NCBI GenBank assembly: GCA_037951105.1
Contig: JBAMJV010001345.1
Location: 74,501 to 138,500, forward strand
Direction of reading: 5' to 3'
Origin: Echinarachnius parma
Lineage: Eukaryota > Echinodermata > Echinoidea > Clypeasteroida > Echinarachniidae
DNA: 64,000 nt
In this document: positions 55,801-64,000 of the stretch, piece after piece
Position numbering within the stretch: position 1 is the stretch's first letter
Layout: every line of letters starts with the position of its first letter
The notes under the pieces: model-generated
What the model was told of the DNA's origin: nothing
The model's database searches: none
Seen by the model: the letters and a program-made list of their open reading frames with translations, nothing else
Position numbers and translations under genes: made by a program

Positions 55801-58800
55801 AGATCTCATCCGACATTTCTGGAGCAAAATGGCTTCTTTGAACATGATGATCATATCATATGGAGCAATGTACCACCGCCACCTCACAGTGAACTGCATC
55901 CCATCTGTCCTGCTAATGAACCCACGAAAGATAACTGGTAAGAAACCTATACAAAAACGACGATAGAGGGTGATAGTACTTACACAAGCAAAGAGCCATA
56001 TTATACGGCTTTGTATAAACATTTAGCAATGTCCAGGGCCCCGTTGCAGAAAGAGATACAATCGATTGTAAGTTACAATTGTTCGTAAGTCAGAAAATTT
56101 ACGCGTTTCAACCAATCACATTTGCGCATCTATAACACGTGACCTGGCTTAAAATTAATTGCAACTTACAATCGATTGTATCTCTTTCTGCAACGGGGCC
56201 CAGGACAGTGGCACACTTTTAGTCATTTCAGACGCTTCACAAATGTGGAATTTCTCTTACTCATTAGTGGGTGTCCTGTGCCGCCGAATATGTTCTAATT
56301 GTTTTGTTTTATCATCTTATGAATCCATTTAGTTAAAAGGATAGTACAGTTTGGGTTTAAAGGGCGCTTCAAGAAATAATTAATTTCTGAGGAAATGGAA
56401 AATTAAGTGTTCTATTTGGAAGAGCTGAAATATCAGTAAATATATCCGATTGTATATAATTCAATAATGTGGGACCCACATGTATTAAACAATTTAAGAA
56501 CAAATGTATGTAATGCCTACACTTTTTCGAAAATATACCAAAGTGGTTTCAAATATATAGTTGTAAATGATCTCTCTATTGAATCCTTATTTTAAAAAAA
56601 ACAAACACATTTACCATTTTTTTTTTTTTTACCATTTGTTTTTTTTTTGTCCTCGCTGCGAGAATGGAAGTGCTTCGAGACTTTTTCGACGTTATATTTC
56701 TTATCAGTTCTCATTTATATCGTCGTGAATATAATAATTGTTCGGTGTTTTTCAATACGTCTCTTTTCAGAACGCCTCACCAGATATGTGGACGAGACAA
56801 ATCAGATAAAACAGGATTTCCCTGAACTCGCCACGGGAATGAAAGGGCGTCGGGACTTTTCCGCCGTCAGAGATGCGGTTGCCGATGAGGGCACAGTCTT
56901 GGAAGAATTTAAAAAGTGCGATGACCTCTTGGGTGAAGTGGAAGATCAGCTCCAAAAAATGAAGAGCAAATACGGTAGGTTTTATTCAAACAACTCATTT
57001 ACCATGCATCTAGAGGGCTCAATATCTAAATGTATTTCATAAAAAACACCAATCTACAGGATTGTGTAAACTTGCATGCTTTTGGGGAAACTGTAAACAA
57101 TTGGGCTGTTTTTATCGACTTTTTCACTGCACTTTTTATTTTGGATTTATTTTTATTTCATGAAAAACTCCAGATAACGTTCGAACAATGTTGCTGTGTT
57201 TACAAATTTTCGTTCGTAGATGTTTTCTGCCGTGCGTATGACTGAGCATATAGACAGTAGGTTTATGGACTGAGCGACTCTTCTTTCTCCAAACTCGATG
57301 GCCCGGATTCACAAAGGAGGATTGTATCAAACATGGTCTACATCTATGGAGTGCTGCTCGTAGACAAGTAAAACAATTTATTATGACTGTTAAATCTTGC
57401 AAAGGCTATGGTCACAACCCAAAAAAGTAGCCAATTTCGCCCAGGCACCGAGCGGCGGCCGCCCAGGCAACGCTGGTTTTTAGGGCATCGCGCGGTCGCC
57501 GCTGAAGTTTTAGCGTGGAGTTAAAATTCGGGCGGCGCCTGCTCACTTTTCACTCGCCGCCCAAAATACGCTCGGTGCCCGGGCGGTCGCCGACCTAATC
57601 GAGAGGTCGCCGTCGAGCGATTTAGGTCAAAATATCGAAGCCGCTAGGTCAAAGGCTGCCGAGCGGTCGCCGCTGGGAGATCAGTCGGTCACCGGGCGGC
57701 GAGTTCAAAATCGGTCGGCGTCCGGGCAGCGCCTGCCCGATCATGACCGTGAGAAATTCCTGGCGGAGCCTGGCGGAGCCCGGCGGGCCGCCGCCGGTAC
57801 GCCTACGAGACACCCGCAGATGCCCCGCCGATCACCGGTGTCTCTTTCCACGACTCTCTCTTTCCAGGTCCGAAGTTGTGTCCCCATGGTAACTCCGAGG
57901 AAGAAGATCTCATCCGACATTTCTGGAGCAAAATGGCTTCTTTGAACATGATGATCATATGGAGCAATGTACCACCGCCACCTCCGCCGCCGGTACGCCT
58001 ACGGGACACCCGCAGATGCCCCGCCGATCACCGGTGTCTCATTCCACGACTCTCTCTTTCCAGGTCCGAAGTTGTGGCCGGCCGCCGGGCGATTTCTTAC
58101 AAATCAGCCGGTGGCCGGTGGGAGACCGCACGGGAATCGGTGAGTCATCAGTCGGTCACTGCCGGGAAGCCGCGCGGAGAAGCTCCCTGATTTCGCCCAG
58201 TTTTGACCTAAAATCGACCGGCGACCGACGGGAAATCGACAGGGTACCGCCCAGGCATCGCCGGGGCTCTACAGCCTGCTCGACTTCTCTAAAAAATCGT
58301 TGGGCGATGCCTAAATTCCAGCGACGACCGAGGGGCGACCGAGCAGGCTACAAATCGGTCGGTCGCCGCTCTGAGTTGTGACCATAGCCTAACCAGCAAA
58401 TGTTACCATCTGAGAAGACAAACATTTATTTGGTGCCTTTACTAGTAAATGTGTAGCATCAACATGGTTAACAAGTAAGAAGTTTACATTCTTTCTCAAT
58501 CAGTTTACAAATGGCACTCCATTATGTAGACCATGGTTTAAACCATGGGTTGGACAAACCTCCTTTGTCGAATTCTCTCCTATGAGTTTTTATATTAAAA
58601 AGTTAAGATCACAGACCTGGGCCCCGTTGCAGAAAGAGATACAATTGATTGTAAGTTGCAATTAATCGTAAGTCAGATCACGTGTTCTAGATGCGCAAAT
58701 CTGATTGGTTGAAATGCGTAAATTTTCTGACTTACGATCAATCGTAACTTACAATCGATTGTATCTCTTTCTGCAACGGGGCCCAGATGTCGAACATATA

Positions 58801-59522
58801 TAACTGCTGTGCGGTTGAAACTTATACGGTCGCAGGTTTTTGTCATGCCGATTACTCGACCCGATCCGACCTGACCCGACTGTAGGTCCGATTTCGTCGC
58901 AGCCGATTTAACATGTTGAATGAGGCCCGATTGGCTTCCGATTAGCAAAATCGGAATTGTGAGACAATGCGCAAAGAGCCGATCCGACTGAAAACCAGTC
59001 GGATCGCTTCGAGTCGTCGGCTCTGTCTAGCTGCGCTGGGCTTTATACTGTGTGACTGGGCGACTCTCCTTTCTCATACCCCATTCAGTTTGTTGAATTG
59101 TTTCCATTCTATTTTTGTTTCCATTTTCTTTTTTCCTTATTTCAGATGGCGCACCAGAAATCGAATATTGGCTCTGCGGCGAAAACTTCTCGGTCGTGGA
59201 TGTCTTCTTGTCGTGCTTTTTACACCGCCTGACTTTTGTCGGTATGGCCGAGCGACTCTTTCTGGCAAAGCGCCCTCTCACATCCGACTACTACCAGTGC
59301 GTACTGCGGCGAAAGTCCTTCGTGCAGGAGGTCGCCTGGGCCAACAACGTTTGGCGCAGCTATGTCGGACCGATGGTTAGAGTTCAGGCAAGGCGTGCCT
59401 GCCCGTATTTCTTGTCGGGTGTGTTGGTCGGAGGTGCGGGGTATTTCGCATACCGACGATCACTTGATCTGAAACAGGTTGTGTCGCAAGTTTGGGAATA
59501 CTACTTGGACAATAAAAAGTAG
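52199..59522 (+). CDS. GDAP1-like GST-fold protein, five exons
   Basis: Spliced gene of 333 codons: exons 52199-52249, 53719-53914, 55764-55937, 56771-56974 and 59146-59522. All introns are GT-AG with matching phases. The protein begins MSDPELYHAEVSFYSQMSRL, a thioredoxin-fold start, followed by the GST N-terminal block (GTLPTLIHKGVRFMESRDII, then DYAD), a long helical insertion, an all-alpha GST C-terminal part (YWLCGENFSVVDVFLSCFLH) and a hydrophobic tail segment (YFLSGVLVGGAGYFAY, about residues 295-311) followed by basic and polar residues. This order matches GDAP1/GDAP1L1, tail-anchored proteins of the mitochondrial outer membrane involved in fission and redox balance. Human GDAP1 is 358 residues, similar. 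Orthology to GDAP1 versus GDAP1L1 cannot be settled by eye. The start is the only ATG that opens the fold. Introns are crowded with MITEs. Confidence 0.9.
52523..52966. repeat. (TATC)n microsatellite
   Basis: About 440 bp of TATC repeat with TATA interruptions in intron 1 of the GDAP1-like gene. It gives long Tyr/Leu/Ser/Ile ORFs that are not genes. Confidence 0.97.
53148..53670. repeat. TTAA-type MITE, family D
   Basis: 523 bp with TTAA at both edges and inverted ends AAGGGCAATG and CATTGCCCTT. It ends 48 bp before exon 2 of the GDAP1-like gene and so probably overlaps the branch-point region's upstream flank. Confidence 0.85.
53719..53914 (+). CDS. GDAP1-like exon 2, GST N-terminal core
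   Basis: 196 nt after CTTTTCAG, phase 0 to 1, donor GTAAGC. It encodes SRLALTERGIVYKSRLVDY through LPTLIHKGVRFMESRDIIDY, with the cis-Pro (LPTL) and the ES-x-x-IIDY block that define the glutathione-fold half. Confidence 0.9.
54051..54365. repeat. MITE with CAGGGGGTG ends, copy 2
   Basis: Homologous to 21980-22303. Ends CCAGGGGGTGTTTTACAAAG and complement. In intron 2 of the GDAP1-like gene. Confidence 0.8.
55276..55636. repeat. TTAA-type MITE, family A copy 4 (inverted, partial)
   Basis: Inverted and left-truncated relative of 39236-39778, ending CTGAACTACCCCTTTAA. Intron 2 of the GDAP1-like gene, about 130 bp before exon 3. Confidence 0.8.
55764..55937 (+). CDS. GDAP1-like exon 3
   Basis: 174 nt after CTTTCCAG, phase 1 to 1, donor GTAAGA. 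It encodes LCPHGNSEEEDLIRHFWSKM and AMYHRHLTVNCIPSVLLMNP, the first helices after the GST N-terminal half. Most of this exon with its acceptor is copied in the element at 57404-58389. Confidence 0.9.
56036..56201. repeat. GGGCCCC palindromic MITE, copy 2
   Basis: Near-perfect inverted ends GGGCCCCGTTGCAGAAAGAG and complement, 166 bp, in intron 3 of the GDAP1-like gene. Confidence 0.88.
56333..56620. repeat. TTAA-type MITE, family A copy 5 (diverged)
   Basis: Starts TTAAAAGGATAGTACAGTTT, keeps AATATATCCGAT and GATCTCTCTATT words, fades into an A/T run before exon 4. More diverged than the others. Confidence 0.6.
56771..56974 (+). CDS. GDAP1-like exon 4
   Basis: 204 nt after CTCTTTTCAG, phase 1 to 1, donor GTAGGT. 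Highly charged helical stretch (ERLTRYVDETNQIKQDFPEL and EFKKCDDLLGEVEDQLQKMK) that corresponds to the long insertion helices special to GDAP1 proteins. Confidence 0.9.
57404..58389. mobile_element. GC-rich inverted-repeat element carrying a GDAP1 exon copy
   Basis: 986 bp, sharply GC-rich in AT-rich DNA, with terminal inverted repeats GGCTATGGTCACAAC / GTTGTGACCATAGCC. The body is built of GGTCGCCG-, GGGCGGCG- and CCGGCGACC-type words and has no transposase. Bases 57839-57984 copy 55735-55885: the last 29 bp of GDAP1-like intron 2, including the acceptor, plus 122 bp of exon 3, with two substitutions and one 5-bp deletion. A second, shorter copy (58034-58076) arose by tandem duplication of about 195 bp inside the element. 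Boundaries rest on the inverted repeat and on interruption of MITE E; no clear target duplication is visible. Confidence 0.85.
57839..57984 (+). pseudogene. Captured copy of GDAP1-like exon 3
   Basis: About 99% identical to the source apart from a 5-bp deletion that shifts the frame. It keeps the polypyrimidine tract and CAG acceptor but loses the last 52 nt of the exon and the natural donor; a weak GGTACG could act as a donor a little downstream. It is in the same orientation as the host gene, in intron 4, so it could be spliced in as a frame-breaking cryptic exon. Confidence 0.88.
58619..58784. repeat. GGGCCCC palindromic MITE, copy 3
   Basis: Nearly the same as copy 2 in length and ends. 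Intron 4 of the GDAP1-like gene. Confidence 0.88.
58845..59042. repeat. Harbinger-type MITE, copy 4
   Basis: Shorter, more diverged copy of 19537-19760 (CTCGACCCGATCCGAC left, GTCGGCTCTGTCT right), ending about 100 bp before exon 5 of the GDAP1-like gene. Confidence 0.7.
59146..59522 (+). CDS. GDAP1-like exon 5, C-terminal helix bundle and tail anchor
   Basis: 377 nt after TTATTTCAG to TAG. It encodes the GST C-terminal bundle (EYWLCGENFSVVDVFLSCFL), a basic linker (RVQARRAC), the membrane tail (YFLSGVLVGGAGYFAYRR) and the end YYLDNKK. Confidence 0.9.
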
Positions 59523-60497
59523 ATTTAGTTTTTGTTAAGAATACGTACCGTATACCTAAACTATCTGAAGTTATATTGTAAAAGTTGCTTTGATCTCGAG
59601 CAACGTATGCATATAGTTGGCTTATATCTTGTTAGCATAGGCGTAGGAGGCGAACTGGAGTTTTGAAAACGGCCATGTACGGGCAATACGCACCTGAAAT
59701 TCGGGCAAATCATGTCATATTCAAGCAACATCATACCATATTCGGGCAAAATCATGTTACATTGGGGCAGTGTCAATTGATTTTCGGGCAAAATCGTGTT
59801 ATTTTGGACCATACAAAATTTAAACCATGTCATTTTCTTGGAGGCTTGGACCTTTTTTTAAATCTGATGTGAGTCATGTCGCACGATTTCGAATATCTTG
59901 GACAATACAAAAAAGTGTAAGCTATTTATGTTGAAACTATCTTCGCTCCTCCGCCTATCCCTACAATAATATTCGTGTGACATAAACTCGTGTGACATGG
60001 CCTGCTTCAGCTTATATTATAATCTGAAGCAGGTCATGTCACACGCTGTCGAATATCTTGTACAATGAACACGATCAAGAATTGTGATCTAAACTGTGTG
60101 ATTATAAGGATTTGAATTTAGTATAACTGGTTATATAATTATGTTCGATGTTAAGTATCAGCTTCCATGGTGGTGTATATAATACCTTGGGTTGCGGTGC
60201 ACCATGCATGCCATGTAAGAAGGGAGGATTGTTTGTATGTTTGTAGGGGCTAGACACGTTACAATTAGTTACAATAAGTATGATAATAGCAAGTAAGAGG
60301 GGGGGGGGGGGTCGGAGAAATGGGCTCATATCAACGTGTTGGTCAGCTTGACTACGTTGACTCTCCGTCGTCCTGACGGGACCTAGACATGACACTATCA
60401 AATATTATTTTGTATATTCAAACAATACGTATAATTATTTGTTATACTTTACACATTAAAACATAGGGAAAACTGACCAGAAATAAGTATATGATAT
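59523..60497. other. Downstream of the GDAP1-like gene
   Basis: Contains the 3' UTR of unknown length. Short repeats of TTCGGGCAAAATCATGT-type words occur at about 59695-59810, and a G run at about 60299-60312. No gene. Confidence 0.45.
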
Positions 60498-61385
60498 ATC
60501 TAGAAACATTGTCCAAATTCACAAAAACTTACTTGTTTGTTTGTTTGTTTGTTTTTATTTCCGAATCAAAGTTTTAAAAATTACAACAATAGTCATAACA
60601 TTACGCATAAAACAATATACAAAGATGTTAACAAAAGTAATATTACAGAGTCATAAAAGAATAATTGTATTTGTATGTTGCATAATATATAAATTGTTAT
60701 CGGGAGGATAGCCCGATGTTCTTCCACGTGGTCCTATTAAAATGATGGTACATATATATACCATACAGAGTTAAAAAGCACACATTCTGTTTTCAATTAC
60801 ATTACCCTACCTCCGACCCCCCCCCCCCCTCCCCCATCCTTACCTCACTCTGAGACCCCCATCCCAAACACCCAACCTAACCACCCGAGCCCCATTTATA
60901 ACATGCGGGTCATACAAATTCTGCATAACACATACTATTCAAACATAAATATATTGAATAATTACAGGGTTATTTAGCTCATTATCTCCTAAACTCATAT
61001 AATTATGTTATCATTTTAATTTCTTTATTGAAGTGATCGAACTCGAAGTATATTTAGTTTTGTCATACCTTGTTCTTTCATACCGTGTTCTTTCATGCCT
61101 TGTTGGATTTGTAATACCAATTGAAGCATGAAACAGGTTTCGTTTGTTTGAATGTCCCTTTCTATTTGTTAAAAAGATATTGACGATTTAAGTGTTCGCA
61201 TTTTTAGTTTTCTACTGGAAAGCTTATATAACTGTGTGCAGAGCATTACCGCTCATTACCCGGCCATACAACATCCATTTATCGTGAATTGTTCACACAC
61301 CACTATATAGACAATTAGTGGACATAATACAGAATGTATAAACCATTTATCACTTATTGCACATGTCAACGAAGTAAATTTGTTG
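60498..61385. repeat. TTAA-type MITE, family C copy 4 (inverted, split)
   Basis: The part at 60498-60532 (ACATTGTCCAAATTCACAAA) and the part at about 61128-61385 (…GCACATGTCAACGAAGTAAA) are inverted relatives of 20726-21090. The intervening DNA begins with (TTTG)n and is an inserted retroelement tail. Confidence 0.65.
60533..61125 (-). mobile_element. Inserted LINE-like tail with (CAAA)n
   Basis: On the minus strand the segment ends with (CAAA)n (60533-60553), preceded by AT-rich sequence and a small hairpin (TCGGGAGGATAGCCCGA). It interrupts a MITE. It includes a C-rich stretch near 60815-60890. No coding part is seen; the inner boundary is approximate. Confidence 0.5.
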
Positions 61386-61880
61386 TAGAAGCCGAGACCA
61401 AGTACTTTCAAAATGTTCGAGACCGAGACCAAGTACCTTCAAAGTTGAAAACCCCTCTCAGTGGGGGTGGGGGATGTCCGTAAATTTTTTTCGAAGCCGA
61501 GACCAAGTACTTTCAAAATTTTCGAGACCGAGACCAAGTACCTTCAAAGTTGAAAACCCCTCTCAGTGTGGGGGGGGGGGGGGGGGGGGGGGGGGGGGTG
61601 TCTGTAAAACAAAAATTTGAAGTCGAGACCAAGTACTTTCTAAACTTTGCGAGCTCGAGTCCAGAGATCTTCGAAGAAAAATTGGGCCGAGACCGGGTTT
61701 AAGTCGGTCGAGACCAGGTTTTAGACCGCCGAGACCGCTTAAAAGTAGTCTCGAGACCGGCTAAAAATTGAAAAGGGGGAGGTTCAAACCCCCCAAAACA
61801 GCCATTTTTTGGTCAAAGTGGGGGTTTTGAACCTCCCAACCACCCCCCCCCCCCCCCCCCCTGGGTACGCCTATGCGCTG
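61385..61880. repeat. Tandem repeat with long poly-G/poly-C
   Basis: Two copies, period about 112 bp, of AGCCGAGACCAAGTACTTTC … GTTGAAAACCCCTCTCAGTG, then a run of about 30 G (61568-61598), further GAGACC words, and a C run (61842-61861) ending CTGGGTACGCCTATG. The last word is the inverse of the one next to the poly-G at 49643, so the two places share an element family bounded by homopolymers. Confidence 0.75.
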
Positions 61881-62007
61881 TATTTATTATTTACTTCATT
61901 CATTATTATGTGACCTTCTCTGACACTTTGGGTAATTCATCGGAAATATCAACATTTAGATATTTAGTGTTTTGATTTATCTAGGATTTCAGCTTAAAAA
62001 TGACATA

Positions 62008-62178
62008 AAGGGGTAGTTCATTTTTGGTATAGAGGGCGCTGCACGAAATAATTTAAATTTAAATTTCAACAAAACATCGCATGCATAACTTTGTATGAAA
62101 AATGGTTGAAACCAATGTTTTTGAGAGAGCGCCCTCTTCTGTTTTAATGGCTCTTTTTTAATGATAACAGGTTTATGA
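62008..62178. repeat. TTAA-type MITE, family A copy 6 (internally deleted)
   Basis: Starts AAAGGGGTAGTTCATTTTTG, includes GGCGCTGCACGAAATAATTT, then jumps to the right half (ACATCGCATGCATAACTTTG). Cut off at the L1-like element. Confidence 0.75.
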
Positions 62179-62287
62179 TTTATGTTTGATAATGTACAAG
62201 TAAAACAAATTCTTTATGCAGACGATATGACTCTCTTTATTCGGGATTCCAAAAAGGTAGAGAAATTGTTATGCTAGAAATTCTGGA

Positions 62288-62938
62288 TTGAAAATTAATA
62301 AAGAAAAAGCTTTTATATTATTGTTAGGCCCTTCTCAAAAGGAAAGTATTATTCTTTCATTTGGTAAAATAGTACAAATAGTCAAGATTTTGGGTATTTA
62401 TTTTTCTTTAGATGTTGAAGTTCAGGAAAGGACAAATTATAAGGAAATTTTGAGTAGAATAAAAAAGTTGTTGTCTTGGTGGAAACAAAGAGACTTAACT
62501 TTAATGGGGAAAATTCAATTGATAAAAACGTTTATTTTGTCAAAATTGATTTATGTATCGGCGCTGACACCAGTACCGAATTGGGTATTTCAAGATTTTG
62601 ATAAATTGGTTTTTGACTTTTTGTGGAATGGAAAAGATAAGATCAAACGAAATGTTATGTTCTTGGATTATTGTAAAGGTGGACTTAGACTAACAGACTT
62701 CCATTTATTTATTTTAGTGCAAATGATTATGTGGGTAAAGCGACTCTTAACGGGGGATGCAAAAATGGGGTGGAAACTGTATTTTAATTATTTAACTAAA
62801 GATGTTGGAGGAAGTTTGATATTTTATAATAATGCAACCGTAGGCATATCTGAATTAGTATTACCAGCATTTTATAGAGATATGTTAGACGTTTGGATGG
62901 CCACGAAAAATATTTTTGTTAAAAAAAGATACATCTAA
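62288..62938 (+). pseudogene. L1-type ORF2 fragment after the RT active site
   Basis: 216 codons open, with the L1 pattern of a WWKQRDLTLMGKIQLIKTFI block followed by FLWNGKDKIKR and GGLRLTDFH. The upstream RT part is in another frame and the downstream part shifts frame at an A run inside the first tandem unit. It is not a working enzyme. Confidence 0.85.
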
Positions 62939-64000
62939 AAGGAATGAGATTATTTATAATAATAGATTTGTTTTTATCGATGGCCATGTTCCTTTTGATG
63001 AACAACTATTTAAAAAAAAATCTTTATAAGTTGCATCATATTGTTGATGGAGAAGGCAATATAAAAGCAAATGAGGAATTTCAAAGAAAGGGTTTAAATA
63101 CTTTAGAAATTACTAAACTACAATGTATTTTTCTTGGCATTCCCCCTTCATGGAAACCATTTTTAAATAAGAATACTCACTCAAATACAGATACGGAATT
63201 AGATATGGACTTTTTAATTTTTAAAAGAGTATATTTTTTAGATCAAATTACTTCAAAAAATATATATGCATTTTTATTATATAAGATATGTTAGACGTTT
63301 GGATGGCCACGAAAATATTTTTGTTAAAAAAAGATACATCTAAAAGGAATGAGATTATTTATAATAATAAATTTGTTTTTATCGATGGCCATGTTCCTTT
63401 TGATGAACAACTATTTAAAAAAAAAAATTATAAGTTGCATCATATTGTTGATGGAGAAGGCAATATAAAAGCAAATGAGGAATTTCAAAGAAAGGGTTTA
63501 AATACTTTAGAAATTACTAAACTACAATGTATTTTTCTTGGCATTCCCCCTTCATGGAAACCATTTTTAAATAAGAATACTCACTCAAATACAGATAGGG
63601 AATTAGATATGGACTTTTTAATTTTTAAAAGAGTATATTTTTTAGATCAAATTACTTCAAAAAATATATATGCATTTTTATTAAATAAGATATGTTAGAC
63701 GTTTGGATGGCCACGAAAATATTTTTGTTAACAAAAGATACATCTAAAAGGAATGAGATTATTTATAATAATAGATTTGTTTTTATCGATGGCCATGTTC
63801 CTTTTGATGAACAATTATTTTTAAAAAAAATGTTTATAAGTTGCATCATATTGTTGATGGAGAAGGCAATATAAAAGCAAATGAGGAATTTCAAAGAAAG
63901 GGTTTAAATACTTTAGAAATTACTAAACTACAATGTATTTTTCTTGGCATTCCCCCTTCATGGAAACCATTTTTAAATAAGAATACTCACACAAATACAG
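62882..64000 (+). repeat. 405-bp tandem array inside the L1 ORF2
   Basis: Units start at 62882, 63288 and 63692 (periods 406 and 404 bp); the third is cut by the window end. The units are nearly identical apart from A-run lengths and a few substitutions. Each encodes about 129 residues from MLDVWMATK through LHHIVDGEGNIKANEEFQRK and FLGIPPSWKPFLN to NIYAFLL-KIC. Confidence 0.93.

Larger units (their letters stand above)
57300..58580. repeat. Palindromic MITE E, copy 2, split by an insertion
   Basis: The left part 57300-57403 (CGGATTCACAAAGGAGG…) and the right part 58390-58580 (…ACAAACCTCCTTTGTCGAATT) together match 39991-40235 in reverse orientation plus extra sequence. The GC-rich element at 57404-58389 lies between them. 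Confidence 0.8.
62179..64000 (+). mobile_element. L1-like LINE, broken, runs off the window
   Basis: ORF2 part of an L1-clade non-LTR retrotransposon with no 5' half. The RT active-site box YADDMTLFI lies at about 62213. A stop and frame change follow near 62272, then the thumb and connection region (KINKEKAF, VKILGIYF, LLSWWKQRDLTLMGKIQLIK, PVPNWVF, FLWNGKDKIKR) is open from 62288 to 62938. From 62882 on the C-terminal part is tandemly repeated. Confidence 0.88.

Noticed and set aside
57876-58381. 104- and 140-codon ORFs in the GC-rich element
   Set aside because: GC-rich DNA lacks stops by composition; the peptides are low complexity apart from the captured exon piece.

Overview
This window looks like genomic DNA of a marine invertebrate animal, probably an invertebrate deuterostome (hemichordate, echinoderm or amphioxus grade). 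The species cannot be named from the sequence. The evidence is AT-rich DNA with long gene-poor stretches, GT-AG introns, animal gene families (a UDP-glucuronosyltransferase and a GDAP1-like GST-fold protein), Tc1, RTE-like and L1-like elements, very many palindromic MITEs, and many poly-G/poly-C runs.

Layout. 1-18 kb is almost gene-free: palindromic MITEs, a tRNA-derived SINE-like head, microsatellites, and at best two weakly supported plus-strand exons (8812-8944, 9539-9623). 18.4-21.4 kb holds unidentified minus-strand exons among MITEs. 23.9-28.4 kb is one large foldback element of about 4.4 kb with arms over 1.6 kb, carrying a decayed coding region that resembles a transposon-associated PIN-like protein family. 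29.9-41.9 kb is a minus-strand UGT locus: exons 2-4 (32.2-29.9 kb), one first exon at 36.6-35.7 kb and a second, diverged first exon at 41.9-41.0 kb. Both first exons end in the same phase and no second set of 3' exons lies between them. This resembles the alternative-first-exon layout of the vertebrate UGT1 locus. 44.3-48.3 kb is a repeat cluster: a broken Tc1 element with intact ends, nested MITEs, a 5'-truncated RTE-like LINE and a 0.7 kb foldback. 52.2-59.5 kb is a complete five-exon plus-strand GDAP1-like gene of 333 codons. Its introns hold about eight mobile elements, among them a GC-rich inverted-repeat element that carries a near-identical copy of the same gene's exon 3 and sits inside an older MITE. 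60-64 kb ends in a broken L1-like element whose ORF2 region is tandemly repeated with a period of about 405 bp up to the window edge.

The two host genes are not obviously linked in function. The UGT would act in the ER membrane in conjugation of small lipophilic compounds. The GDAP1-like protein is expected to be a tail-anchored mitochondrial outer-membrane or peroxisomal protein. The observations most worth following are the shared-exon UGT locus with its active-site substitutions, the exon-carrying transposon in GDAP1, and the foldback element.
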